Notes: generated by a model from the sequence alone, not told the origin. A stretch of DNA of 64,000 nucleotides from Flavobacterium sp. N502540 (GCF_025947365.1 NZ_CP110012.1:4650001-4714000); one strand, 5' to 3'; positions 1 through 10,426 are shown, numbered from the stretch's first letter. Numbers and translations are program-made.

Positions 1-3000
1 ACTATTTCGATAATCTGAAGCAGTTACTTTTGAATTAAGCTGTTTTACTCCGTCAACATAGAGCTCTGCTCCTGGCGAAACAGTAAAATCTGCAATTAAG
101 TTTGAAACATTGTAACCGAACGGTACTGTTTTAGTAGCATTATTTCCAACAATATCGGTATAAATTTCCTGTGACAAACCTGGATTCGAAACGGTTTTAA
201 AATCATAAGAAAGTAATTTACTTTCATTGCTTAAACCTGTAACAACTTTAATAGTGTATGTTTCAGAAATTCCGGTATTAAATCCAACTCCTTCTACCGT
301 TAAAGTAACTGGATTGGTAAAATCGTTTGGCGTTACTCCATTTACTTGTGTCACACCTCCAATTTTTGCAATACTTTTCATTCCTAAAGTATAGTTGGCA
401 ATTGCATTTGTAATATCCGACCCATTGTTTAATATTACAGTAAACGTTTTGGTAGGCGCATCATAACTTGTAGCTAATTGATTTACAAAATCTATTTTTT
501 GCAATAGAACTGGTACATTCCAGAATTTACCATCGCCTAAACCGTTGGTATCAGCATTGGTTACAACAGCAGTGTTATCACTTATTGTACTATCAAAGAC
601 AAACTGTTTATTACCTTCTGAAAAGCTGTAATATGCCAATAGCCCAGGTTCGTTTCCAACGTATTTTGTTGTTGAATTTGCTGCAATTGTTGCCTGATTG
701 CGAACTCCAGCCCAAATACGAACTTCATCAATATTACCATTTAAACCACGAGCCAATCCTGCGTTATTACCTATATAGGCAGGTGCTGCAGCATTTGAAG
801 TTGATGCCCCCGCAGTACCAGTGCTTGTATAAGGAACTGAAACTCCATCAATATAAACTGTATACACGTTAGCAGCACTTACTGTATAAGCGATGTGGTG
901 CCATGTATTTTGTTTTATGGTATTCACTCCTGTATTAATTACATATGGTCCGCCCGCTGTTGTAATAGAGATCACTAAACTATTCTCTTTATACAAACTC
1001 AAACTATTATTGGTATGAATAAAAGCCAACGCTGTGCTCTTATCTAAAAGCCTTGCAAAAGTTGTAGGTTGTTTTTGATTCACCCAAAGCTCATACGTAT
1101 AATTATTAGTAAGATTCAAAGCAGGTGTAGCCCCTGTTATTATAAAATCGTTTACACCGTCAAAAGTTCCCGTCACATTAGTCGCGTAATTTGCAGCATG
1201 TGAAAGTGTTATTGATTTAGAATCGTTTAAAGGATCTGTATCTGCAGGCAGTTTTGTATAAACCTGAATTGTATAATCACCAGGCGCTCCTAAATCTGCC
1301 TTAGTAGTAAATGTAATGGTAGCTGTTCCTCCTGCTGCAATTGAAGCAACTTGATTCTGAATTACTTCAGCACCATTGTTGATCTTATAAGCAACCGGGA
1401 AGTTCGAAATTGCTGCAGTGGAATAATTACGAATTACAGCCGAAACCGTCACAGGAGCATTTCCTGGTTTAATTGGTGCTGAAATTGCATCAATACTGGC
1501 ATCAGCAGCCGTAAAAGGCAATACACTAATAGTGTATTCCTCTACTTCAAAATCACTTCTTGAACTTGTTAATCCATCAAAAGTTGGTCCAAGATTCACA
1601 TTGAAATATTCTGATGGTGAACGGAACATGTGCAATACGCGCATTAATTTGTCACCAGAAGTCGTGTTTGCCGGAATGGTAAACCCTCCTGCCAATGTAG
1701 CCATATTTCTGAAATAATGTGTACTTGTGGTCGATGCTATAGCAGGTGACGCAGAAGTTGGAGTAGTATTTACCCAAAAGTTTCCTGCATAAAATTCATC
1801 CGTTAAATTACCATCTCCGTTCAAATCAATCACGATCATTGTGAAAACTCCTGTTGCAGTTGCCGACAAATCTCTTGTAATTGGCGTTTCTGTCTTTGTA
1901 ATAGTTACTTCCGGCTGATAAGTAAAGCCAGCATAAACCGGAATTTTTATGTTTTTAAAATCTGAATACGCTGTAGTACCAGAGTTGTTTACCACATCAT
2001 TCCATTTGAAACGCGAAATTGCGTATCCATTTGTATTGGTATGAACCGGTAATTCATTTTTATTATACACCACTTTTTCGACTGCATCATTAGACGGGTT
2101 ACTATCCGGTAAATCAGCTCCAGCTTTGATGGTATAAGTAGCATCAACTACTGATAAATCAGCTTTAGTCGCAAAAGTAAAACTTACTGTAGAATAGGCC
2201 GCTATCGTCGGAACGTTTTCCGTAACTTTTGCTGCACCGTTTATTTGATAAAATACCGGATGATTAGTTAAAGCACTTCCTCCTAAATTACTAACTCTAA
2301 TAGTCACATCATGTGTACTGGTCTTTTTTCCTAAAACTTCAGGAGTTGTAATCGAAACAACAGATACATCTGTTATCACTGGTTTTGCCACACATTCAAT
2401 ATCAGCTATCCATCCCAATTCATTTACATCACTATCTGAAGTAAATCTAAATGTTAGCTCTCCTCCTGCAGCTGTTGACGTTAATGAAGGAGGTAAAGTA
2501 TTTCCTGTGAAGGTACCTAATAAAGGAGCCGTTGCACTTGTTCCGTTATACACATATAAGTAGTCATAATCCTGCTCAACATTAAAGGCAGAAAAAGTTA
2601 CCTTAATACTATTTCCGGCTGTTGCAGGTTTAAAAGTTATCGTTTGCGAAAGATTGTTTGCGTAATTTGCATAACGCGAACCACTATCTGTAAATGTCGC
2701 TGCACAAGTAGGTGCCGGAGCAGCTCCACCCATTAAAACATCAGTTCCTGTATTACGAACACTTTTCTCTATCGTATTGTTGTCTGCAACCGCATCACCT
2801 GTATAGTTTACTTTTCCAACTACTGTGTAAAGTTTTGGAGTTGAAAAATCAGCTTTTTGTACAAAATCAAAAGATGCTTCCGTAAATGGGTTAATTGGTC
2901 CAGGAATAGTTTCAATCACTTCTGCTCCACCATCAATTTTATATGAAACAGGTACATTGCTTACCGCAACAGGAGAATGATTGAATACTTTTACTTTTAC

Positions 3001-6000
3001 AGTTTCATTGGCTGTTATTCCTGTATTTGGAATTAATGATGTTAATTCAAGATCTGTTGCAGTTGCCTCAAAAATCGAAACATTATCAATAAAAACAGAA
3101 TTGTACACATTATCATTAGCGATTACTTGCACATCGTTATCCATAACCGACTCAAAAACTACAGTAAATACTGTTCCTGCATAAGCCGATAAATCATATA
3201 ATAATTCTGTATTGCCAGAGGTAGCCGTTCCCCCATAAACGCCAACATTCTCATAGCTATTTACAGGAGTACCATTTACAACAAGTCTAAAAAAGTTTTT
3301 GTTTGGTAATGGTGAAGCACCAACTGTACTCCAAATTAAATTAAATTTAAGTCCAATTGTTTTACCTGTCAAACTTGTCGCATCGATATCACAGAATGAG
3401 ACTTTCTTAACGAAGTTTGGATTATTAGTAAATGCGTTAGCAGACGTACTGGCTACCCAAGGAGAAGAAGACGCATCTCCAGATCCTGCCATTTTTGCTC
3501 CGTCTACAAAATCTGCATTAATGTATTCATACTTCACTAAACCTGTTGTTCCTTTAGAAAACACATAATTAGCCGCTTTTCTGGAATTAAAATTCTCCAC
3601 AAAAGGTAGAGTTGCAGCGCTAACAACGGCTTGAGAAACCGGTTCTACGTTTACTGCTCTTACTCTTTCAGAAACAATTCCTGACGCAATATCAATAGTT
3701 CTAACGGAGAACCAGTTATCATCTCCTGTTGAAACTGTGAAAGTATAAGTAGGGTCAGTTACTGTTGCTACAACATCAAACTTATACCCGTTCATTTTTA
3801 ATACTTCATACTTTGCTCCCGGAATTGGATCCCAATCCATCTTATAAGACGAAACACCACATGCCGCAGGTGCTATCACTAAGTTTCTAGGCTCTGTAAT
3901 AATATTAAATACCTCTTTTGAAGTATCTACTTTCGAACCTGCAATTACTCTTATTTTTGCGTTAGCAACAATTCCTGCAGGAACTTTCCACGCGAAATTT
4001 CTTGCAGCAGAAGGAACATCTTTCGCAATCAACTGATAGTTAATTCCTCCATCAACAGAATATTCGATTGTAAAAGGTTTTGCTTCTCCTTCATAATCCC
4101 AACGAATATACTCTGTACTATCTGTATCGAATTTTTCACCTCCGATAGGATAAGTCAAAATCAATTCAGGAGCTACTAAATCATACACCACTGAAAATTC
4201 TTGTGTACCAATTGGCACTCTTGAACCACTAACAATAATTTTATAAGTTCCTGCTGCAGGATTATCCAAAGTGATTTGTTCAATATTATTCAAATTGTCC
4301 ACACCTCGAACTGCATTAGCATTTGGTGTCGTAGCATTCAAAACCCATGGTAAAGTGGTTACACCATCTTTTACAATTTTTACATCAAGATCATTTACCA
4401 AAACAGAAGATGCTCCCGGTGTTCCTTGTAAATCTGTGTAAGCAAGCAGTACTTTCAAAGTTACTAGTCCTGCCGGTACCACAATTTCTTTCTCATAGCT
4501 TTGACCATTAGATACTGTACTGGAATAAAAAGTTCTGTTATCTAAAGCTCTAACAGCTCTAAGACCGTTTAGATTTCCGAAACCATATTTATAATCCGGT
4601 CCAGGATTCCCTGCATCTTTAGAAGTACCCGTTACTAAGGCCTTCATCAAAGATGCTAACGGTTTTGTACCGTAAATATTCTTGTATCTTTCGTAAAGTA
4701 AAGCAACTGTACCTGTAGTTCCAGGAGTAGCCATAGACGTACCACTCATGATCTGATAAGAATTGCTATAATCTAATGAATACACATTTGTTCCTACAGC
4801 TGCAATTTGAGGAACCAAACGCCCATCAATAGTTGGTCCAAAACTACTATAAGAACTGATTAAATCATCAGGATTATTTGCCGCTACATGCAGTGCATTT
4901 TTTGAATTCTTTGTCGAAGTATTAAATCCGCCTGGGTATGCTGTTTGTGCATTTCCATTTGAATAAATATTTAAAAGGTAAGGAAATGTTACAGTAACAT
5001 TATCATCACCACGATCTCCGGTATCATATCTTCTGGTATTATAACCTGAAGTTAAATTTACTCCATACGAATTTGATGTTAATTCAATACCATCTTCATT
5101 CGCAGCTTTCACTCTTTCCTGCTGAACGCTTAAGCCGTTAGACTGCGTATTAAAGTTCCAACCGAACATTTGTACTTCCGGAGCCATACCTCTTGCCTTA
5201 GGATCCAATAAACCGGCACCGCCAATAGTACCTGCAACGTGATCACCATGCGAAGAATTTGATTCGTATTCTCTATTGATAACTCTACCAGTGTGATCTT
5301 TGTGAGGTTCAAGGTTACCATCCCAAACACCAATTTTTATTCCTTTACCGGTTAATCCATAACCAAGACCAGGAATAGTAGACCCTAAAAGATTTGCTTT
5401 ATGTGAAGTTACACCCGGCTTATTATCACTCTCTACTGGTGGTGCAACCAATTCAATGTTTTGTACCCAATTGAATTTTGCCACCTCTTCTAATTTTTCT
5501 TTAGAGGCCTGAATATAAATTTCATTAAAAGTCGTGTCATTGTTACTGTTTTTTAAAAACAAGCCTGCTAAATCCTGCTCGACACGTTTACGATCAACGC
5601 CTTTAAAATAACTCACCACAACTTTAATTCCGTTACCACCTGCTGCGGCATAATCCGGAATGGCATTATCTACAATCATTGGATCCAGTTTATATTTCGG
5701 ATCGATTGCAATCAACGCTCTTATGTTGTCAGAGGCACTGCTTTTGTTATAAAACTCAGGAGCAATTTCTGCATAATAAGCGTTATTAGATAAATAACTA
5801 AGTAAAGTTATTCCTTGTGTTTTCAGCTTTTGCTGTTCTTCCAAAGAAGGGATTTTTGTAAACTGCAGCAAAGTATACTCTGTTTTCAGGCTTTGCTTAG
5901 CTGTACTTTTTTTGTCTTTAAACTGCTGTTTAAAATTTGAAGTAGTTGTGATTTTATTTCCATTCAAAGAAATTACAAAATCACTTTCTGATGTCTTCTG

Positions 6001-6057
6001 TGACCAAATGGGTATGGCCACCAATAACACCAATAGTGTAAGTAGTTTTAATCTCAT
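1..6057 (-). CDS. Giant secreted subtilisin-like (S8) serine protease, partial
   Basis: The reading frame is open from an ATG at 6057 to the left edge, giving 2019 codons with the 3' end outside the window. The start is followed by a signal peptide (MRLKLLTLLVLLVAIPIWSQ). The S8 domain has all three catalytic motifs: D246 in GVWDG, H270 in SSHGDHVAGT and S441 in SGTSMATP. A prodomain-like stretch precedes it (about residues 30-230). A beta-rich domain of the kind that follows S8 domains lies near 500-626. Further on are a fibronectin-like stretch, repeated CARDB-like beta modules, a CUB-like domain bounded by cysteines (about 1120-1220), a GEVED-like domain (about 1330-1510) and a LamG/concanavalin-like domain (about 1620-1790). 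Flavobacterial proteins of this plan are normally T9SS cargo, so a C-terminal sorting domain is expected beyond the edge but is not seen. Role inferred: extracellular proteolysis or adhesion. Confidence 0.9.
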   Translation of the reverse strand, partial: MRLKLLTLLVLLVAIPIWSQKTSESDFVISLNGNKITTTSNFKQQFKDKKSTAKQSLKTEYTLLQFTKIPSLEEQQKLKTQGITLLSYLSNNAYYAEIAPEFYNKSSASDNIRALIAIDPKYKLDPMIVDNAIPDYAAAGGNGIKVVVSYFKGVDRKRVEQDLAGLFLKNSNNDTTFNEIYIQASKEKLEEVAKFNWVQNIELVAPPVESDNKPGVTSHKANLLGSTIPGLGYGLTGKGIKIGVWDGNLEPHKDHTGRVINREYESNSSHGDHVAGTIGGAGLLDPKARGMAPEVQMFGWNFNTQSNGLSVQQERVKAANEDGIELTSNSYGVNLTSGYNTRRYDTGDRGDDNVTVTFPYLLNIYSNGNAQTAYPGGFNTSTKNSKNALHVAANNPDDLISSYSSFGPTIDGRLVPQIAAVGTNVYSLDYSNSYQIMSGTSMATPGTTGTVALLYERYKNIYGTKPLASLMKALVTGTSKDAGNPGPDYKYGFGNLNGLRAVRALDNRTFYSSTVSNGQSYEKEIVVPAGLVTLKVLLAYTDLQGTPGASSVLVNDLDVKIVKDGVTTLPWVLNATTPNANAVRGVDNLNNIEQITLDNPAAGTYKIIVSGSRVPIGTQEFSVVYDLVAPELILTYPIGGEKFDTDSTEYIRWDYEGEAKPFTIEYSVDGGINYQLIAKDVPSAARNFAWKVPAGIVANAKIRVIAGSKVDTSKEVFNIITEPRNLVIAPAACGVSSYKMDWDPIPGAKYEVLKMNGYKFDVVATVTDPTYTFTVSTGDDNWFSVRTIDIASGIVSERVRAVNVEPVSQAVVSAATLPFVENFNSRKAANYVFSKGTTGLVKYEYINADFVDGAKMAGSGDASSSPWVASTSANAFTNNPNFVKKVSFCDIDATSLTGKTIGLKFNLIWSTVGASPLPNKNFFRLVVNGTPVNSYENVGVYGGTATSGNTELLYDLSAYAGTVFTVVFESVMDNDVQVIANDNVYNSVFIDNVSIFEATATDLELTSLIPNTGITANETVKVKVFNHSPVAVSNVPVSYKIDGGAEVIETIPGPINPFTEASFDFVQKADFSTPKLYTVVGKVNYTGDAVADNNTIEKSVRNTGTDVLMGGAAPAPTCAATFTDSGSRYANYANNLSQTITFKPATAGNSIKVTFSAFNVEQDYDYLYVYNGTSATAPLLGTFTGNTLPPSLTSTAAGGELTFRFTSDSDVNELGWIADIECVAKPVITDVSVVSITTPEVLGKKTSTHDVTIRVSNLGGSALTNHPVFYQINGAAKVTENVPTIAAYSTVSFTFATKADLSVVDATYTIKAGADLPDSNPSNDAVEKVVYNKNELPVHTNTNGYAISRFKWNDVVNNSGTTAYSDFKNIKIPVYAGFTYQPEVTITKTETPITRDLSATATGVFTMIVIDLNGDGNLTDEFYAGNFWVNTTPTSASPAIASTTSTHYFRNMATLAGGFTIPANTTSGDKLMRVLHMFRSPSEYFNVNLGPTFDGLTSSRSDFEVEEYTISVLPFTAADASIDAISAPIKPGNAPVTVSAVIRNYSTAAISNFPVAYKINNGAEVIQNQVASIAAGGTATITFTTKADLGAPGDYTIQVYTKLPADTDPLNDSKSITLSHAANYATNVTGTFDGVNDFIITGATPALNLTNNYTYELWVNQKQPTTFARLLDKSTALAFIHTNNSLSLYKENSLVISITTAGGPYVINTGVNTIKQNTWHHIAYTVSAANVYTVYIDGVSVPYTSTGTAGASTSNAAAPAYIGNNAGLARGLNGNIDEVRIWAGVRNQATIAANSTTKYVGNEPGLLAYYSFSEGNKQFVFDSTISDNTAVVTNADTNGLGDGKFWNVPVLLQKIDFVNQLATSYDAPTKTFTVILNNGSDITNAIANYTLGMKSIAKIGGVTQVNGVTPNDFTNPVTLTVEGVGFNTGISETYTIKVVTGLSNESKLLSYDFKTVSNPGLSQEIYTDIVGNNATKTVPFGYNVSNLIADFTVSPGAELYVDGVKQLNSKVTASDYRNS

Positions 6058-6366
6058 AAATAAATTGGTTTTTGGTTAACTTAGTGGTTGTTAAGATCGT
6101 AAACCTACAAATTAAACTATAATTAACAAATTATATTCCCAGTTAATTTGTTAAAAAAAAGAAGTAAATACCTTTTAACTACAAAATATATAACAAAAAA
6201 CACTGAATTTACGGGCGATCAGAGAGAAATCACAGTTTTAAAAATTAAGTAAGTATATTCTCTTAAATCGAGCTAACCTTGTAATCTAAAACCTAAAACA
6301 ATAAAAAAAAACCTACAGAATTATCTGTAGGTCTCTATAAAAAAATGTGCCTTAAATAAAATAATT
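6058..6366. other. AT-rich spacer between two minus-strand genes
   Basis: No reading frame of note is seen in this 309-base spacer. It must hold the promoter of the giant subtilase gene (start 6057), but no confident TAnnTTTG element was recognised. It also holds the transcription terminator of the upstream DUF4294 gene, listed separately. Confidence 0.5.
6311..6332 (-). terminator. Hairpin terminator after the DUF4294 gene
   Basis: ACCTACAGA and TCTGTAGGT form a perfect 9-bp stem around a 4-base loop. On the minus strand it is followed by a run of Ts (the A-run at 6302-6310). It lies just downstream of the stop at 6367, as expected for an intrinsic terminator. Confidence 0.8.
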
Positions 6367-7050
6367 CTATTTTTCGGCTTTTGTCTCTTTTGCTTTTGTT
6401 TCCCAATGATTCATCAAATCATCATAATTCACAGGATTTGCTGCTTTTTGGTTCATCAGCTTTCCTGAATCAAATGCTCTGACCAGAATAGTTTCAATTA
6501 AATAATCTTCATTAGATTCAAATGGCTTGTATTCCATTTTCAAGCTAATATCAAATAAACTGGCTGTTGTATTGGATACAAAAGCTTTAAAACCACTTTT
6601 TAAGGTCTTGATTAATTCGTAGGTCGTTATTCCGGTCTGTCTGTGGACAAGCTTGACAAGAATCTGTCCTTGTTTACGAGAAAGTTTTTTAAGCCTTGCT
6701 TCAAATTCGTTATTGAGATAATCTTCTACAATCTTAAAGTATTTCTTTTTTTCGCGGTTGGTTTTCAAGCGCGCCATACCATTATTCAATGCCGTTAATC
6801 GGTCTGCCGCAAGTCTTGCATACGGGTACACTTTGTAAACACGGTTTTGAAGAATCAGAAACTGTTTTTGTGCTTCTGGATCCAGTTTTTCTTTTGAGAT
6901 GATAATTTCGGGCAGTTCAATCGTATCATTTAAAATAGAATCCTGTTCCGTTAATATGTAACCCATTTGCTCATTCTCTTTCGGTTTCACCTGAGCCTGA
7001 ATTGTTAACGAAATCAATATAAAAAATAAAATAGGGGCAGTAAATCTCAT
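6367..7050 (-). CDS. DUF4294 family exported protein
   Basis: The 227-residue protein starts with a signal peptide (MRFTAPILFFILISLTIQAQ). The frame is open further upstream to 7119, but those residues do not look like a signal sequence, so the internal ATG at 7050 is the better start. The rest matches my memory of the DUF4294 family of Bacteroidota: a conserved LPEIIIS lead-in, a YKVYPYARLAADRL stretch, a basic helical region and a conserved SGKLMN tail. Function is unknown; a periplasmic or envelope location is inferred from the signal peptide. It is divergent from the M42 peptidase gene across about 81 bp and has its own terminator. Confidence 0.8.
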   Translation of the reverse strand: MRFTAPILFFILISLTIQAQVKPKENEQMGYILTEQDSILNDTIELPEIIISKEKLDPEAQKQFLILQNRVYKVYPYARLAADRLTALNNGMARLKTNREKKKYFKIVEDYLNNEFEARLKKLSRKQGQILVKLVHRQTGITTYELIKTLKSGFKAFVSNTTASLFDISLKMEYKPFESNEDYLIETILVRAFDSGKLMNQKAANPVNYDDLMNHWETKAKETKAEK

Positions 7051-7131
7051 CGAGTCATAATTTAAATGTAAAATTATATATTTATACACAACTCTGATAC
7101 CAAATTTATAAATTAGCAAAAAAATATTTTT

Positions 7132-8220
7132 ATGAGCACAAAATCAATCTTAAATGATACCTCAATTGCTTTCCTGGAAAGCTATCTCAATAACGCCTCC
7201 CCTACGGGCTACGAAAGCGAAGGGCAGAAACTTTGGATGAATTATCTGAAACCTTACGTAGACACTTTTATTACGGATACTTACGGAACGGCCGTAGGAG
7301 TTATTAACCCCGACGCTCCATTTAAGGTAGTTATAGAAGGTCATGCCGACGAAATTTCCTGGTATGTTAATTATATTACTGATGACGGTTTATTATACGT
7401 AATCAGAAATGGCGGTTCAGATCATCTGATTGCACCATCAAAAAGAGTGCACATCCATACTAAAAAAGGAATTGTAAAGGGAGTTTTTGGATGGCCTGCT
7501 ATTCATACCCGTTTGCGTGACAAGGAAGAAACTCCAAAAATCAGTAACATATTTATCGATTTAGGTTGTGAAACCAAAGAGCAGGTGGAAGCATTGGGTG
7601 TTCATGTAGGATGTGTGATTACGTATCCGGATGAATTTATGATTTTGAACGAAAATAAATTTGTATGCCGTGCGATCGATAACAGAATGGGTGGTTTTAT
7701 GATTGCCGAAGTAGCTCGTTTATTAAAAGAAAATAATAAAACGCTGCCGTTTGGTTTGTATATTGTAAATTCTGTTCAGGAAGAGATTGGTCTTCGTGGA
7801 GCCGAAATGATTGCTCAGACCATTAAACCTAATGTGGCTATTGTAACCGATGTCTGCCATGATACTACTACTCCAATGATTGATAAAAAAGTAGAAGGAG
7901 ATCTGAAAATGGGGAAAGGACCGGTTATTGCTTATGCCCCGGCCGTTCAAAATAAACTGCGTGATCTTATTGTTGATACTGCCGAAGAGAAAAAAATTCC
8001 GTTTCAGCGTCATGCAACATCGCGCGCTACCGGAACAGATACTGATGCTTTTGCTTACAGTAATGGCGGCGTGGCTTCAGCATTAATTTCCCTGCCTTTA
8101 CGTTATATGCATACTACCGTAGAAATGGTACAAAGAGAGGACGTTGAAAATGTGATTCAATTGATTTATGAATCCCTACTGAAAATTGAGAACAACGAAA
8201 CTTTTTCTTATTTTAATTAA
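7132..8220 (+). CDS. M42 family metallo-aminopeptidase
   Basis: The 362-residue cytosolic protein has the usual length of the M42 (glutamyl aminopeptidase / so-called endoglucanase M) family. The dinuclear metal site is recognisable: H71 and D73 in EGHADE, bridging D183 in AIDNRMGG, catalytic E217/E218 in SVQEEIG, D240 in IVTDVCHD and H327 in RYMHTTVE. Such enzymes form large tetrahedral oligomers that remove N-terminal residues from peptides. The gene is monocistronic by context, divergent from DUF4294 and followed by a 163-base spacer. Substrate preference cannot be read from the sequence. Confidence 0.92.
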   Translation: MSTKSILNDTSIAFLESYLNNASPTGYESEGQKLWMNYLKPYVDTFITDTYGTAVGVINPDAPFKVVIEGHADEISWYVNYITDDGLLYVIRNGGSDHLIAPSKRVHIHTKKGIVKGVFGWPAIHTRLRDKEETPKISNIFIDLGCETKEQVEALGVHVGCVITYPDEFMILNENKFVCRAIDNRMGGFMIAEVARLLKENNKTLPFGLYIVNSVQEEIGLRGAEMIAQTIKPNVAIVTDVCHDTTTPMIDKKVEGDLKMGKGPVIAYAPAVQNKLRDLIVDTAEEKKIPFQRHATSRATGTDTDAFAYSNGGVASALISLPLRYMHTTVEMVQREDVENVIQLIYESLLKIENNETFSYFN

Positions 8221-8284
8221 TTGGTGATTAGTTCTTAGTAATTAGCTCTAAGTACCTAGTTCCTTGGTTAATAAAAAAATAAAG

Positions 8285-8358
8285 TAAGATGTGAGTAGTA
8301 AAATGTGAAAAGAAATGGACTAATCCCCCTTAACACATTGCCCACAACTCACATCTTA
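8285..8358. repeat. 12-bp perfect inverted repeat between M42 and regulator genes
   Basis: TAAGATGTGAGT at 8285-8296 is perfectly complementary to ACTCACATCTTA at 8347-8358, with a 50-base loop. It lies 25 bases upstream of the response-regulator start and could fold in the 5' leader. There is no T-run, so a simple terminator is unlikely. Confidence 0.5.
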
Positions 8359-8383
8359 CATCTCATAACGCAAACAGAACACT

Positions 8384-9064
8384 ATGAAAATACTCCTTCT
8401 TGAAGACGATTTTACCCTATCTAAAGAAATCTCTGCATTCTTTACTTCAAATGGATTCGAGTGTTTTTCCTATTATGATGGCTCATTATTACTGAAGAAA
8501 TATTTCCCCTATGAATATGATTTAATTATTCTGGATATCAATGTTCCCGGAAGTAATGGAATTGAAGTGTGTAAAGGCATTCGCGAAGTCGATAAAAAGA
8601 CTCCGATTATTATGCTGACTGCTTTTAGTGAAATTGAGGATAAATTAGCTTCTTTTGATAATGGAGCTGATGATTATCTGGTTAAACCCTTTCATTTTAA
8701 AGAACTTTATGCCAGAAGCACTTCTCTACTACGTCGAAAAGAAATTCCACAGCAGGTAGAAACTAAAATAACGATTGCTGATCTGGAAATTCTGGAAAGC
8801 GATATGAAAATATTTCGATCAAACGAAGAAATCAAACTTACTCCTAAAGAATTCAAGCTCATTTTAATCTTGGCTCATGCCAAAGGTAAAGTCTTATCGA
8901 AACAATTTATTGCCGAAAAACTTTGGGATTATCACATCGAAACCAATCAGAATACCATTGAAGTTTATATTAACTTTTTAAGAAAGAAAATCGACAAGGA
9001 CCATACTGTTAAACTTATTCGTACCAAAGTTGGTTACGGATATTATTTGAGCGATCAGGAATGA
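8384..9064 (+). CDS. OmpR/PhoB-family response regulator of a metal-efflux operon
   Basis: The 226-residue protein has an N-terminal receiver domain (about 1-115) and a C-terminal winged-helix DNA-binding domain (about 128-223). The acidic pocket is LLEDD near residues 5-9, the phospho-acceptor is D51 in LIILDINVPG and the conserved lysine is K101 in YLVKPF. The C-terminal domain shows LTPKEFKLI and the VYINFLRKKID / IRTKVGYGYYL recognition and wing segments. Its stop overlaps the start of the kinase gene by four bases (ATGA), which indicates co-translation. The downstream efflux genes and the direct repeats at 10427-10467 suggest that it activates the efflux operon in response to metal (CusR/CzcR-like); the metal is not identifiable. 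Confidence 0.93.
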   Translation: MKILLLEDDFTLSKEISAFFTSNGFECFSYYDGSLLLKKYFPYEYDLIILDINVPGSNGIEVCKGIREVDKKTPIIMLTAFSEIEDKLASFDNGADDYLVKPFHFKELYARSTSLLRRKEIPQQVETKITIADLEILESDMKIFRSNEEIKLTPKEFKLILILAHAKGKVLSKQFIAEKLWDYHIETNQNTIEVYINFLRKKIDKDHTVKLIRTKVGYGYYLSDQE

Positions 9065-10422
9065 CTTTAAAAAACCGAATATCACTTTTAGTAAGTTTAT
9101 TATTTACAATCCTTTTCGGATTGGCTTCTACATTGATATTTGTTTTGTACTCGAATTTCAGAAAAGAGGAATTTCGTGATCGATTGGAAATCAAAGCTCT
9201 TTCAAACATTAAACTCCTCGTTAACGTTAAAGAAGTTGACGATCAGCTTTTAAAAGTTATTGATCAGAATTCCATTAACCGACTGTATGACGAGAAAACA
9301 CTGGTCTTTGATTCTAACTTCAAACTCATCTACAGTAGTATTGACGATGCCAAAATTAATTGGTCAATTGAAGATCTAAAATACCTTAGAAAACATAAAA
9401 CATTCTTTAAACAGCAGGGTGATTACGAAGTATATGGGGTTTTTTATGATACAAAAGACAGGGATTTTTATGCCTTAATATCTGCCACCGACGATTATGG
9501 CAAAAGAAAATTATTTTTCCTGAGGTATACCTTAATTCTTTCCTATATCTTTTTCACCAGTATATGCCTGGTGTTAACCTCTTTAACAGTAGAAAAAGCC
9601 ATAAGTCCGCTGAATATTTTTCATCAAAAGATAAAGAATATAAACGAAAATAATCTCGATACCCGAGTTGCCTCCAAAAATAGCAAAAATGAAATTGATC
9701 TGATCGCCAATGAATTTAATTTCATGATGGATCGAATTGAAGTTTCCTATCAAAAACAAAAAGAATTTACGGCCCATGCCTCACATGAGCTGAGAACTCC
9801 CTTATCGAGAATTACCTCACAGATTGAAAACACTATTGCAGATCCAACCACATCCGACAAAGGGAAAAGCTTTCTAAAAACGATATTGTCAGACATCAAT
9901 CAATTGACTGAATTAATTAATTCGCTATTGATCCTTTCTAAAATAGACAATAAGAAAAACGAAAACAAAGAAGTTCATCGTATGGATGAAATTTTGTTTT
10001 CGGCTATAGAAAATCTAAACAAAAGTTATCCGGAGTTTCTCATTTTATTTGAAATAGAAGAAAGTCAGAATCTGGATACCGCTTTAGAAATAAATGGCAA
10101 TAAGAACTTATTGGAAATTGCCATAACCAATATCCTAAAAAATGCCTGCGTTTATTCAGATAACAAACAAGCCAAAGTAATTATAAGCGCTCAGGACGAT
10201 CAATTAGTCATCTCCATTTCAAACACTGGGCAAACCTTAAACGAAGAAGAACAAAAAAATCTTTTCCAGCCTTTTATGCGTGGTGAAAACTCGAAAGGCA
10301 CTACCGGCTTTGGTCTTGGATTAAGGATTGTTCATCGCATTCTCACACTTCACAACGCATCGATAACCTACAGTGTTCCAGATATTAACACGAATTTATT
10401 TCAGTTATTTTTTCATTTGTAA
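9061..10422 (+). CDS. Membrane sensor histidine kinase of the efflux operon
   Basis: The 453-residue protein has TM1 at about 9-30, a periplasmic sensor region of about 120 residues, TM2 at about 153-175, a HAMP linker (about 178-230), a HisKA domain with phospho-acceptor H242 in ASHELRTPLSR, and a C-terminal HATPase domain with N-box (ITNILKNACVYS) and G-box (GFGLGLRIV). This is the standard class I two-component kinase plan. It overlaps the regulator gene by four bases and is followed by the operator-like repeats and the efflux genes, so it presumably senses periplasmic metal. The sensor loop shows no His/Met-rich metal motif that would name the ligand. Confidence 0.93.
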   Translation: MTLKNRISLLVSLLFTILFGLASTLIFVLYSNFRKEEFRDRLEIKALSNIKLLVNVKEVDDQLLKVIDQNSINRLYDEKTLVFDSNFKLIYSSIDDAKINWSIEDLKYLRKHKTFFKQQGDYEVYGVFYDTKDRDFYALISATDDYGKRKLFFLRYTLILSYIFFTSICLVLTSLTVEKAISPLNIFHQKIKNINENNLDTRVASKNSKNEIDLIANEFNFMMDRIEVSYQKQKEFTAHASHELRTPLSRITSQIENTIADPTTSDKGKSFLKTILSDINQLTELINSLLILSKIDNKKNENKEVHRMDEILFSAIENLNKSYPEFLILFEIEESQNLDTALEINGNKNLLEIAITNILKNACVYSDNKQAKVIISAQDDQLVISISNTGQTLNEEEQKNLFQPFMRGENSKGTTGFGLGLRIVHRILTLHNASITYSVPDINTNLFQLFFHL

Positions 10423-10426
10423 TTTA

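Noticed and set aside
3299..3568. Plus-strand frames inside the giant subtilase gene (also 585-872, 1532-1717 and 2981-3184)
   Set aside because: They lie opposite one continuous 2019-codon frame with intact domains and have no family features.
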